64,000 nucleotides of DNA from Roseitranquillus sp963709765. GTDB lineage: Bacteria; Pseudomonadota; Alphaproteobacteria; Rhodobacterales; Rhodobacteraceae. The stretch spans positions 62,001 through 126,000 of the forward strand of contig CAVPXL010000006.1 of NCBI GenBank assembly GCA_963709765.1, written 5' to 3'. Of this stretch, positions 53,454 to 63,209 are shown piece by piece. Within the stretch, counting starts at the first letter, position 1. Every line of letters starts with the position of its first letter. Both the position numbers and the translations under genes were made by a program. Under the pieces are notes generated by a model, which was given only the letters and a program-made list of their open reading frames with translations, did not search any database and was not told where the DNA came from.

Positions 53454-54089
53454 GTCTTGTCCTCGAATTCCGTCTGCAGTTGGCGGACGTGCATGAGCAG
53501 CCCCGGTTGCTGACTGCGCCGCAGCCGCTCTGCGCTGACGATGGCTTTCAGTCGCGCTTCCGTCTCATCCAGATCATCATTGACGAGCACGTAATCGTAT
53601 TCCGACCAGCGGCTTATCTCGTCCCAGCTCTTGACCATCCGGTTAGCGATGACGTCTGGAGCATCCTGCCCGCGTGCCTGGACTCTTCCCGGCGAAGTTC
53701 TCCGATGGAGGGCGGGAGGATGAAGATCGAGAGGACGAAGTCTTTCAACTCGCCATTCTTGATCTGTTGCGCGCCCTGCCAGTCGATGTCGAAGAGGATG
53801 TCGCGTCCATCCTCGATAGCCTTGCGCACGGGCTCCTTGGGTGAGCCGTAGAAGTTTCCGAAGACATTGGCGTGCTCGAGCATCTCGCCTTCGTCGACCC
53901 AGTGTCTGAAGGCTTCGACGCTGACGAAATGGTAGTCCTCGCCGTCAACTTCTCCATCTCGCGGGGTGCGTGTCGTGGCGGAGACGGAAAAACTGATTGA
54001 GATATCCCAACTCCGCAGGGCCTGGCCAGCGTCGACTTTCCGGCCCCCGATGGTGACGGGAGTGTCATCAGCAGCCCGCGTCGCTTCAT
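53450..54089 (-). pseudogene. gmk: Guanylate kinase (several frameshifts)
   Basis: Essential GMP kinase. Pieces in order: MKRRGLLMTLPSPSGAGKSTL (P-loop; ATG at 54087-54089), then SVSATTRTPRDGE-like text in another frame, MLEHANVFGNFYGSPKEPV (the guanylate-binding region), DILFDIDWQGAQQI, and YDYVLVNDDLDETEARLKAIV near the end. At least three indels are needed (about 54020, 53900 and 53680). In the given frame the start of gmk is joined to yicC, an artefact. Loss of gmk is lethal in most bacteria, so sequence error is the likely cause. Confidence 0.82.
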
Positions 54090-54090
54090 T

Positions 54091-54977
54091 TCACTCAATG
54101 TCTGAACCTGCTCGCGAACCTGATCGATTACCACCTTGAGTGCGAGACCGACTTGGGTGAGCGGCGCCGACTGGCTCTTGGAGCAGAGTGTGTTGGCCTC
54201 GCGATTGAACTCCTGAATCAGGAAGTCGAGTTTGCGTCCCTTCGCGCCCTCCGCCGACACCAGCTCTCTCGCCGCCACGAGGTGGGTGTCCAGACGATCC
54301 AGTTCCTCGGTGACATCGGCGCGCGTGGCAAGGACCGCCACCTCTTGCAGCATCCGCACTTCGTCGACGTCGCCCGCGGCTCCCTTCAGCCGTTCGAGCG
54401 CCGCGCCAAGCCGTTCCGGCAGCGACGATTGCCGGTCTGCCGCGGCCTGTCGCGCATCGACGAGCAAGGTCGCGATTTCGTCGAACTGCTCGCGGAGCAC
54501 CTGTTCAAGCTTTCGGCCCTCTTGCGCGCGGCTCGCCTCGAATGAATCCAGAAGCGCTGCCAGATCCTCCAGCAAGGCCGTGCGCAGTTCCGTGGTGTCG
54601 TCCTGCGCTGCTTCCATCGTCAAAACACCGCGCATTTGCAGCAGATCGGCTGCCGAGACCCGTTCCAGCGCAAGATCTCCGGACGCTGCCTCGTCTTCCG
54701 CTTGCCGGACGAGGGCGATTGCGGCCTGCAGCGCCTCCAGGTCCAGAACCGGGTTCTGGGATTTCTCGCGTTCGACACGCAATGAAAGAGAGAGGCTGCC
54801 ACGTACGACGCGCTTCTGGATTTCGCTACGAACCGCCGGTTCCAGCCCTTCAATCCAATCAGGAACGCGCAGTCTCAGGTCGAGCCCGCGTCCGTTGACG
54901 GAGCGAACGTCCCAGGTCCAGGCATAGCCCCCGCCCTGGTCCGTTCCAGACGCGTATCCCGTCATCGAGCGCGTCAT
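54091..54977 (-). pseudogene. YicC/YloC family endoribonuclease-like protein (stop lost by one-base indel)
   Basis: MTRSMTGYASGTDQGG and DVRSVNGRGLDLRLRVP are the YicC_N signature; DFLIQEFNREANTLCSKS with LALKVVIDQVREQVQ is the DUF1732 C-terminal signature. The family are metal-dependent RNases that trim sRNAs such as RyhB in E. coli. The frame is intact for about 294 residues, but the natural ending (QVQTLE then stop) needs one more base near 54097; without it the frame runs into gmk. yicC-gmk gene order is standard. Confidence 0.85.
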
Positions 54978-55064
54978 GGAGTTAACCTTTCGTTTATTTT
55001 CGATGTAGCGGTCTGCGCGTTTCGTGGCATGTTAAGAAAACAGTAATGATCGAGACGCAACCTG

Positions 55065-55079
55065 TTAATGAGCGGTTAA
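55065..55079. promoter_or_regulatory. CtrA-type binding site
   Basis: TTAA, seven bases, TTAA: an exact full CtrA site. A close second match (TTAA, seven bases, GTAA) begins at about 55032 and a TTAACC half-site lies at 54982. All sit before the PAS-domain gene whose likely GTG start is at 55112. Confidence 0.55.
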
Positions 55080-55111
55080 GGCCCTCGCGCCAGCCGACCG
55101 GAGGCCAAGCA

Positions 55112-55786
55112 GTGACAATCGAAACGCGCAACGTCGTATCCATGCAGGACTACCGGAACCGTCCGGTACATGTCGCCCTCTCCCAGATCGAGGATTACTG
55201 GACAGGCCTGCGCGGATCGCGGCTCGTCCCGGCCCGTGCCGACATTGATCCGCGTGCGATTTCGCAATCGCTGGAATACGCTTTCATCCTGGAGCGCGTC
55301 GCGAAGGGTCTCGGGCGTTTTCGGCTTGCGGGCATGCACCTCAATGACCTCATGGGCATGGAAGTTCGCGGCATGCCGCTCACGGCGATGATCCTGCCCG
55401 AGTCCCGCGCTGCCGTCAGCGACGCCCTGGAAGGCGTATTCGACGAACCGGCGATCGTTCGAATGACCCTTCGGTCGCCCGCGTCGATGGGTCGTCCGCC
55501 CTTGGAGGCGCAGCTGCTTCTTCTGCCGCTGCGGAGCGATCTGGGTGATGTAAGCCGTGTGCTCGGTTGTCTCGTCTCCGATGGCAAGATGGGCCGCGCG
55601 CCGCGGCGGTTCGATGTCGTCGAGGAATCTCGCCGCACCCTGATCGGATATGGGGACGTGCGTTCTGCTCCGGCTGCAGCCGAGACGGAGGACCTCGAAA
55701 CCACATTCGGTGAAGACACCGCCGCTCTCGCCCCGACTGAGACAAGCCCCCGCGTTCCGCATCTTCGATTGGTCACGTCCGACTGA
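55112..55786 (+). CDS. PAS_5 domain protein
   Basis: 224 aa from a GTG at 55112 with GGAGG seven bases upstream; an in-frame ATG at 55046 lies inside the CtrA-site region and lacks a ribosome site. The PAS_5 (PF07310-type) core reads QIEDYWTGLRGSRLVPARADIDPRAISQSLEYAFILERV, GRFRLAGMHLNDLMGMEVRGMPL, then LLLLPLRSDLGDVSRVLGCLV. Such proteins are common in Alphaproteobacteria and presumed sensors; no output domain is present. The tail is acidic. The CtrA site suggests cell-cycle or motility-type control. Confidence 0.8.
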   Translation: MTIETRNVVSMQDYRNRPVHVALSQIEDYWTGLRGSRLVPARADIDPRAISQSLEYAFILERVAKGLGRFRLAGMHLNDLMGMEVRGMPLTAMILPESRAAVSDALEGVFDEPAIVRMTLRSPASMGRPPLEAQLLLLPLRSDLGDVSRVLGCLVSDGKMGRAPRRFDVVEESRRTLIGYGDVRSAPAAAETEDLETTFGEDTAALAPTETSPRVPHLRLVTSD

Positions 55787-55976
55787 GCATTTTGCCACAA
55801 GCGGTCGCGAAGGCGGTTTGGTAGGTGCCCCTCGCGCCCGATTGCGGCACGTTCGAAGCGTTCTGGCTCGGCGAAGCACAACTGGCGCCGCTTCCTTCCT
55901 GATGGTCAGTGCCGGTTTGCCCGCGGTTTGCCAGAGACTAGCGCTTATTTCTCGTCCCTCTTTTCAAGAGACTGCG

Positions 55977-56131
55977 ATGTTTGAGATCAACGCGATCGCG
56001 CAGGGGAACCCACTCCGCCAAATGAGCTGTGGCGGGCGCTCACGAAGAGTTCGTACGGGAACCAGCGCCTGAACCGCCAAGGGGATGCGGGCCGGGTATT
56101 CCCGTCAGACCCCCGGAAGGCGATGTCCTAA
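55977..56131 (+). pseudogene. Possible small protein of about 51 aa (one frameshift)
   Basis: MFEINAIAQGNPL (ATG 55977) followed, after a one-base shift near 56020, by PPNELWRALTKSSYGNQRLN, AGRVFPSDPRKAMS and TAA at 56129-56131. Both frames show the strong GC third-codon bias of real genes here and the composition is protein-like. The family is not recognised. The rest of 55787-56150 shows nothing else. Confidence 0.4.
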
Positions 56132-56150
56132 GCCCGAGTGCGCAGCTGCC

Positions 56151-57522
56151 TCAGACTGCCGCGGCGCTAGGATTCTCTCTGCGCGACACGTCGAGTTCTT
56201 CGGCTACCAAAAATGCGAGTTCCAGAGCCTGGCTTGCGTTCAGGCGCGGGTCGCAGGCGGTATGATACCGGTCCGAAAGGCTCTCATCGGTCACCGCCCG
56301 GACTCCACCGGTGCATTCAGTCACGTCCTTGCCCGTCATCTCGAAATGGACGCCGCCTGGCACTGTGCCTTCCGCGCGATGGATCTCGAAAAACTCTCGC
56401 ACCTCGCGCAAGACGCTTTCGAACGGGCGAGTCTTGTAGCCGGACGCCGACTTGATCGTATTGCCGTGCATCGGATCGCACGACCACAGCACACGCGCAC
56501 CCTCGTCTTCGACGGCGCGGATCAGACGCGGCAAGTGATCTCCCGCCTTCCCGGCGCCAAATCGAGCGATCAGCGTCAAGCGACCTGCTTCATTCTCAGG
56601 GTTCAACCGCGACACCAGACGCTTCAGGTCGTCGACAGTCAGGGACGGACCACATTTCAGGCCGATCGGGTTCTGCACGCCGCGGCAGAACTCCACATGC
56701 GCCCCATCCGGTTGGCGCGTTCGATCCCCGATCCAGATCATGTGGCCCGACCCCGCGACCCACTTGCCGGTTGTCGAATTCCACCCGGCAAAGCGCTTCT
56801 TCGTATTCGAGCAGAAGTGCCTCGTGGCTGGTGTAGAAGTCGACCGAGCTGAGCGTATGCGCCGTATCCTGGTTCACTCCGGCCGCCTGCATGAAATCGA
56901 GAGTATCGCTGATGCGGTTCGCCATCTCGCGATACTTCTCCGCCTCTTCCCGGTCGGTGAAACCCATCGTCCACGCATGCACCTTGTGGATGTCCGCGTA
57001 GCCGCCCGTGGAAAATGCCCTCAGCAGGTTCAGCGAAGCTGCGGCCTGGGTGTAGGCTTGCAGCATTCGGGCCGGATCGGGGCGCCGCGCCTCCACATCG
57101 AACTCGATGTCGTTGACGATATCTCCGCGATAGGATGGAAGCTCGGTCCCACCGACGATTTCGGTCGCGGACGACCGGGGCTTGGCAAATTGACCGGCCA
57201 TACGCCCGACCTTCACGACGGGCACCTTTGCGGCGTAGGTCAGGACCATCGCCATCTGAAGAAGAACCTTGAAGGTGTCGCGAATATTGTCGGCCCCGAA
57301 CTCGGCAAAGCTTTCCGCACAATCCCCGCCCTGCAGCAGGAAGGCCTCACCCCGCGACGCCGCGCCCAGAGCGGTCTTGAGCTTGCGGGCCTCGCCGGCG
57401 AACACGAGCGGCGGGTATTTGGCCAGCTGCTTTTCGGCCGCGTCCAGTGCCGCTGCATCCGGATAATCTGGCATCTGCACGCGAGGTTTGGTGCGCCAAT
57501 CAGTCTTCTGCCAGTCACTCAT
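56151..57522 (-). pseudogene. Class II 3-deoxy-7-phosphoheptulonate (DAHP) synthase (one frameshift)
   Basis: Plant-type DAHP synthase, first step of the shikimate pathway. From ATG 57522: MSDWQKTDWRTKPRVQMPDY, LLQGGDCAESFAEF (active-site GGDCAE), KVGRMAGQFAKPRS, FLLEYEEA-like substrate region, then a shift near 56773, then GHMIWIGDRTRQPDGAHVEF, PIGLKCGPS, LWSCDPMHGNT and GGVHFEMTGKDVTECTGG. Corrected length about 457 aa. Restoring one base gives TGKWVAGSGHMIW, the conserved join. Together with aroK/aroB at 21 kb it shows a complete start of aromatic synthesis. Confidence 0.88.
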
Positions 57523-57658
57523 CGCACATAGTCCCCTCGGCAAGAATCGCGTCGGAGGTATAGGCGGTGAGACCTGTTGATGAAAGCCCACTTCTCCCCG
57601 CCTTGATCGCCTTCGCGAAACCTGTTTCGCTGCCAAAGTAAGTGCGAAGGGCCGGTCG

Positions 57659-58664
57659 ATGCAGGGTGGCGACAGTTCCGTGAGGACCCGGATCGGGGAA
57701 AGCCCTCCTCGACGGTTTGTTTTTGCGCTGCTCTCCAACTTCACAATGTTGAGCTTCGCGTGTGCGCTGGAGGCGCTGCGCATCGCGAACCGCATGGCGG
57801 GTCGCGAGATCTACGCCTGGCGGCTGATCGGAGAAGGCGGCGTCGAGGCGCGGTGTTCGGCGGGTACGAAGTTTGCGCTAGATGGCGAGCTGACAGAAGT
57901 CGCGAGGGAGGATGTGATCATTGTGTGCGGCGGTGTCGATGTGGCCGACGCCACGACCCGTGGCATCGTGGCATGGCTGCGCCGGGAAGCGCGTCGCGGC
58001 CCCATGATCGGGGGACTCTGCACCGCCGCGTGGACTCTGGCGCGGGCAGGTCTTCTCGACGGCCGCAAGGCGACCATTCACTGGGAGAACCAGGACAGTT
58101 TCGCCGAAGAATTCCCCGACGTCGAACTCACAAAGTCGGTGTTCACATATGACAGGACACGGTTCACGACCGCCGGTGGAACGTCCTCGATCGATCTGAT
58201 GCTGAAGTTCATCGCCGAGGATCATGGCGACGAACTGGCGAACCTCGTCGCCGACCAGCTTATCTATTCTTCGATCCGGACCGACCAGGACACCCAGCGC
58301 CTTTCGGTGCCGTCGCGCATCGGCGTCCGCCACCCGAAGCTGGCGCAGGTCATCCACCTGATGGAAGAAAATATCGAAGAGCCGATCAGCCCGGCCGTTC
58401 TCGCACATGGATGTCGGCCTGTCAACTCGCCAGCTGGAGCGCCTTTTCCGGCGCTACCTCAATCGGTCGCCCAAGCGATACTATATGGAACTGCGACTTC
58501 AGAAGGCGCGCAATCTGCTGCTGCAGACCGACATGAGCGTGATCAACGTGGCCCTCGCCTGCGGCTTCACCTCGCCCTCGCATTTCTCCAAGTGCTATCG
58601 GACCCATTACGCCACGACGCCCTATCGCGAGCGCGGCGTCCAGTCGGCCCGGCTGTCGGTCTGA
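57659..58664 (+). pseudogene. GlxA-family AraC-type transcriptional regulator (one frameshift)
   Basis: DJ-1/PfpI-like N-terminal domain (RRFVFALLSNFTMLSFACALEALRIANRM, GGLCTAAWTLARAGLLDGRKATIHWEN) and two-helix AraC HTH at the end (LSTRQLERLFRRYLNRSPKRYYMELRLQKARNLLLQT, VALACGFTSPSHFSKCYR). The frame breaks near 58408 between PAVLAH and DVGLSTRQL. Regulators of this type control amine and amino-acid catabolism (CdhR, GbdR, ArgR-like). Its position directly ahead of the ABC transporter genes suggests it controls them. Confidence 0.8.
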
Positions 58665-58778
58665 TCGTCGTGCATTCCGTTGCGACACGGGCCCCGGAAC
58701 CGGGGGAAGGATGTTCCCTTTCATCTTTCGCGGCCCTAGTCTCCCTCCGGAAAAACCAGACAGGACAGGGAGCAAATC

Positions 58779-59967
58779 ATGAAAAGACTGCTGACCGCGA
58801 CGGCGCTTACCGCACTCGGCGCAAGCGCCGGGTTCGCCCAGGATGGACCGGTCAAGATCGGCATCATCTTCGGCTTCACCGGGCCGATCGAATTGCTCAC
58901 GCCACAGATGGCCCAATCGGCCGAACTTGCATTGTCGGAAATCAATGAGAGCGGGCAATTCCTTGATGGTCGTCAGCTCGAGGCTGTTCGGGCGGACTCG
59001 ACGTGCATCGACTCCTCGGCCGCGACAGCCGCGGCGGAACGGCTGGTTTCGGCCGACGGCGTGGTCGCGATCGTGGGCGCCGACTGCTCGGGCGTGACCA
59101 CGGCAGTCCTTGCGAACGTCGCCCTTCCGAACGGCATTCCGATGATCTCGCCGTCTGCCACCTCGCCGGCGCTTTCCACCATCGAAGACAACGACCTCTT
59201 CTTCCGCACCTCGCCGTCGGACGCCCGTCAGGGCGAAGTTCTCTCCGCGATCCTGAACGATCGCGGCATCTCGGATGTCGCCGTGACCTATACCAACAAC
59301 GACTACGGGAAAGGTCTGGCAGACAGCTTCACGTCAAACTTCGAAGCCGCCGGAGGAACTGTCACGATCAGTGTCCCCCACGAGGACGGCAAGGCCGACT
59401 ACTCGGCCGAAGTCGCGGCACTGGATTCAGCAGGCGGCGAGCTCCTGGCGGTTTTCGGCTATTCCGACAAGCAGAACGGGATAATGCAGGCGGCTACCGA
59501 CAGCGGCGCTTTCGATACCTTCGTAATGGGTGACGGGATGTATTCCGATGCTCTGGTCGGCGACATCGGCGACGTGATCGAAGGTTCCTACGGCGCGGTT
59601 CCCTCGTCCGAAGGAGAAGGGTCGGATGCGTTCATCGATCTGACAAAATCTGCCGGGATCAATGGCCAGAGCTCGTTCACGCGTGAAAGCTACAACACAG
59701 CTGCGTTGCTCGCACTGGCGATGCAAGCCGGAGGCCAACATTCCAGCCAGGCTGCGGCCGCGAATATCCTCAACGTCGCCAACGCGGGGGGGTAGAAGAT
59801 CCTGCCGGGCGAGTTGGGCAAGGCGCTCGAGATCCTCAAGGACGGGGGCGAGGTCGATTATGTCGGCGCTACCAACGTCGAGCTGATCGGTCCTGGAGAA
59901 GCCGCGGGTACCTACCGCGAATACGATGTGAAGGACAGCGCCTGGGAGGACGGTCAAGTTCCGCTGA
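58779..59967 (+). pseudogene. Branched-chain amino acid/amide-type ABC transporter binding protein (nonsense codon)
   Basis: Signal peptide MKRLLTATALTALGASAGFA, then a type I periplasmic fold (PVKIGIIFGFTGPIELLTP, VVAIVGADCSGVTTAVLANVA, ISPSATSPALSTIEDND, VAVTYTNNDYGKGLADSF). An in-frame TAG at 59793-59795, in GGGGGGTAG, stops it; the same frame continues with ILPGELGKALEILKDGGEVDYVGATN, the normal end of the protein, and a further shift near 59960 is needed for a natural stop. A hairpin at 59982-60005 then precedes the ATPase genes. The substrate is not known. Confidence 0.82.
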
Positions 59968-59981
59968 TCGAACGAGGAAAC

Positions 59982-60005
59982 GGCCCGGTGTCCGCGCCCC
60001 GGGCC
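59982..60005 (+). terminator. Hairpin after the binding-protein gene
   Basis: GGCCCGG (59982-59988) pairs with CCGGGCC (59999-60005), loop of ten. Such stems after binding-protein genes limit downstream transporter expression. Confidence 0.45.
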
Positions 60006-60086
60006 CGGTCCGAAACAACGCTCGCCGAGCTTCCCACCCTAGAGGGGACAAACGGATCGGCAAACTTGCTTGCGAGGTTTGGGGAC

Positions 60087-60868
60087 ATGATCGTCGCAGA
60101 TAGCGTCTCACAAGCATTTTGGCGGCTTCCGCGCTGTTGACGGTGCAACGCTAAAATGCGGGATGGTTGCATCACCGGGCTCATTGGTCCGAATGGTGCC
60201 GGGAAGTCTACGCTCTTCAACGTGATAGCAGGCCTGCTTGCGCCAACATCGGGCAAAGTCACCATGGCGGGCGAAGACATCACTGGCCTGTCGCCACACC
60301 GAGCTCTTTCACAAGGGGCTGCTGCGCACATTCCAGATCGCGCACGAGTTCTCATGAGATGACGGTGCGGGAAAACCTGATGATGGTTCCTTCTGCGCAG
60401 TCGGGGGAGACCTTGTGGAACGCATGGTTCGCTCGTGGGCAGATCAGGCGGCAAAGAGCGAGCACTTCGGGAAAAGGCAAACGAGGTCCTAGACTTCCTC
60501 ACGATCTCTCATGTGGCGGATCAGAAAGCGGGCAACCTGTCTGGCGGGCAGAAGAAGTTGCTGGAGCTTGGGCGGACCATGATGGTCGACGCCGGGTTGT
60601 CTTCCTTGATCGGGTTGGGACCGGGGTCAATCGCACTCTGCTCGGCACGATCGGCGACGCGATCCAGAGACTGAACGAGGAACGCGGCTACACCTACTGC
60701 CTGATCGAGCACGACATGGAGTTCATCGGACCGCTTTGCGATCCCGTCATCGTCATGGCCGAAGGTCGGGTCCTGGCGGAAGGCAAGGCGGCAGAGATCA
60801 TGCAGAACGAAGCCGTGATCGAGGCGTATCTCGGCACCGGTCTCAAGAACAAGGCGCTTCATAAATGA
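60087..60868 (+). pseudogene. ABC transporter ATP-binding protein, LivG type (many frameshifts)
   Basis: Pieces in order: MIVADSVS (ATG 60087), then FGGFRAVDGAT-type text in a second frame, CITGLIGPNGAGKSTLFNVIAGLLAPTSGKVTMAG (Walker A), TFQIAHEF, MTVRENLMMVPSA, NLSGGQKKLLELGRTMMV (signature), then NEERGYTYCLIEHDMEFIGPLCDPVIVMAEGRVLAEG with the H-loop. At least six indels are required. The Walker B site reads VVFLDRVGTG instead of the usual VFLDEP, a missense change at the catalytic Glu. Whether this is poor sequence or decay cannot be told here. Confidence 0.75.
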
Positions 60869-61605
60869 CGGCAGCCAGTGCCTCTCCCGTCTCCGACAGC
60901 GACTGTTTCCTGATCGGGGAAAGCATGACCGGCGGCTATGGGGGCGCCGACATCCTGCCGCCGCTACACGGTTGCGGCAAATGCCGGAGAAATCGCCGTG
61001 ATCGTCGGACCGAACGGGGCCGGCAAGTCGACAGCGATGAAAGCCATTTTCGGCATGCTGAAATTCCGGGAAGGTGCGGTCCGCATTGGCGGTAACGATG
61101 ATCACGGCCCTCTCGCCGACAGGACCGTGTCAAGGAGGGCATGGCGTTCGTCCCGCAGACCCAGAACATTTTCACATCGATGACCGTCGAGGAGAACCTC
61201 GGGATCGGGGCGCCTTTCTTCGGCGCGACGACATTCGCGAAACATTGGATCAGGTTTACCATTTGCTCCCGATTTTGCGCGACAAACGTCGTCAGGCAGC
61301 GAGTCCCTCTTCGGCGGGCAGCGCCAGCAGGTTGCGGTGGGCCGTGCCCTGATGACGAAGCCCAGTCTTCTCATGCTCAACAAGCCTCTAGGGGTTCGCC
61401 CATCGTGATGGACGAGCTCTTTGATCGGATCATCGAGGTCGCCCGTACCGGCATCTCGATCCTGATGGTCGAACAGAACGCGCGTCAGGCGCTGGAAATA
61501 GCGGATCAGGGTTTCGTCCTGGTCCAGGGACGCAACGCGTTCACCGATACCGGCAAGGCGCTGCTCGCGAATCCGGAGGTGCGACGCTCATTCTTGGGGG
61601 GCTAA
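60865..61605 (+). pseudogene. ABC transporter ATP-binding protein, LivF type (many frameshifts)
   Basis: Starts at an ATG overlapping the LivG stop. Pieces: MTGGYGGADIL, then AGEIAVIVGPNGAGKSTAMKAIFGML (Walker A), GMAFVPQTQNIFTSMTVEENLGIGA (Q-loop), FGGQRQQVAVGRALMTKPSLLML (signature) and VMDELFDRIIEVARTGISILMVEQNARQALEIADQGFVL. Shifts near 60950, 61110, 61230, 61300 and 61395. The Walker B residues read LLMLNKP instead of LMLDEP. An extra N-terminal 25 residues precede the usual LivF start. Confidence 0.75.
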
Positions 61606-61609
61606 GCCC

Positions 61610-62021
61610 ATGTCGTTCACTGCGCTTCTGATTTCAGCGATCATAAATCTTGCGGCGCCGAGTGAACGCGTCCTCGCTTGCACCTTTCCGGCCCAGACGC
61701 CCGACGAGCAACCGATCAGAATCGGGTCGAGTTCGCTGCCAAGCCTGCGCGACAACGGGAACATCTTCCGCGTCCGGCTGCTTCTCGGCGCGTCTGGCCG
61801 AGTTCCGCGGTATGGCGCAGCCGATCGACAGGACGGAAGACCGGGATGTTCTGATCCGTGCCGAGACGTCCGACAAGACTTTCTACACCATCGGTCTGCG
61901 CGAAGATGGCCTTGCGGCCCTCAATCTTCTCCAGGTCGGCGAAGCCGATGCACTTCGGGAAACACGTCAAGGCACTTGCCGCGACCACAAGGTCCTGCTC
62001 AACACGTGGCTTACTTCCTGA
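61610..62021 (+). pseudogene. Small exported protein of unknown function (one frameshift)
   Basis: MSFTALLISAIINLAAPSERVLACTF suggests a signal peptide; it continues EQPIRIGSSSLPSLRDNGNIFRV, then after a shift near 61795 RLAEFRGMAQPIDRTEDRDVLIRAE and FYTIGLREDGLAALNLLQ. Corrected length about 136 aa. It is inserted between the ATPase and permease genes of the transporter. The domain is not recognised. From 62022 to 62198 no gene is seen. Confidence 0.5.
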
Positions 62022-62198
62022 GACCACGCGATCCGAGGAACTGGAGCCAGCTTGCGGTATCGTTCGGGAAGACGTCTCCGAACCCTGCGGCAAGCTTGAC
62101 CGTTTGATATGGCGCGATACAAAGCAGACGGTCCGGGCCGGATAACCTGGGCCGTTTGAGAAGGCGCCGGGAGCCGCCTTCGTGGCCGGGGATTTCGG

Positions 62199-63209
62199 AT
62201 GGATCTTCTCAACGCCATCGTGGCGCTGACCAACTTCGTGATCGTGCCGGCCACGGCCTACGGAGCGCAGCTTGCACTGGGCGCGCTCGGCGTTACGCTC
62301 ATTTATGGCATCCTGAGGTTCTCGAATTTCGCTCACGGTGACACGATGGCGTTCGGCGCGATGGTCACGATCCTCGTCACCTGGTGGCTGCAGGGCGCGG
62401 GGATGGGGATCAGCCCGCTTCCGACGGCTCTGCTCGCGTTACCAATCGGCATTCTCGGCACGTCGCTTCTGGTGCTTGCCACGGATCGCCTTGTGTATCG
62501 CTTCTATCGACGCGAGCGCGCCGCACCGGTGATCCTGGTCATCGTCTCGATGGGCGTGATGTTCGTAATGAACGGCATTGTCAGGTTCATCATCGGCCCT
62601 GACGATCAATCCTTCGCGGATGGTGCGCGCTTCGTGCTTCGCGCAGGAGATTTCCGCGAGATGAGCGGGCTGAACGAGGGGCTTGCGATCAAGTCGACGC
62701 AAGTGCTCACGCTCTCGACGGCGATCATCGTGGTTGCGCTGCTCTTCTGGTTTCTCAACCGGACCCGAACGGGCAAGTCGATGCGCGCCTACTCCGACAA
62801 CGAGGATCTCGCCCTTCTGTCGGGTATTGATCCCGAGCGAGTGGTGGCGATCACATGGATCATCGTCGCGGCGCTCGCCACGGTGGCCGGCGTCCTCTAC
62901 GGATTGGACAAGACCTTCAAACCTTTCACCTATTTCCAGCTTCTTCTGCCAATCTTCGCAGCGGCAATCGTCGGCGGGCTGGGCTCGCCGGTCGGAGCCA
63001 TCGTCGGAGGATTCGTGATTGCCTACTCCGAGGTCACTGTGACCTATGCTTTCAAGAAGGTGTTGGGATATATCCTGCCAGAGGCATGGGAGCCCCAGGG
63101 GCTCGTCCAGCTGCTTTCGACAGACTACAAATTCGCCGTCTCGTTCGCGATCCTGATCATCGTTCTCCTGTTCAGGCCGACCGGGTTGTTCCGGGGCAAG
63201 ACCGCATGA
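62199..63209 (+). CDS. Branched-chain amino acid-type ABC transporter permease, LivH type
   Basis: 336-aa inner-membrane permease with about eight to nine helices (LGALGVTLIYGILRFSNFAHGD is the hallmark entry; AAIVGGLGSPVGAIVGGFVIAYSE the EAA-type coupling loop). The frame is clean. ATG at 62199. Its stop overlaps the next ATG (ATGA). Transporters of this type move branched-chain amino acids, amides or urea; the substrate is not determined here. Confidence 0.9.
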   Translation: MDLLNAIVALTNFVIVPATAYGAQLALGALGVTLIYGILRFSNFAHGDTMAFGAMVTILVTWWLQGAGMGISPLPTALLALPIGILGTSLLVLATDRLVYRFYRRERAAPVILVIVSMGVMFVMNGIVRFIIGPDDQSFADGARFVLRAGDFREMSGLNEGLAIKSTQVLTLSTAIIVVALLFWFLNRTRTGKSMRAYSDNEDLALLSGIDPERVVAITWIIVAALATVAGVLYGLDKTFKPFTYFQLLLPIFAAAIVGGLGSPVGAIVGGFVIAYSEVTVTYAFKKVLGYILPEAWEPQGLVQLLSTDYKFAVSFAILIIVLLFRPTGLFRGKTA

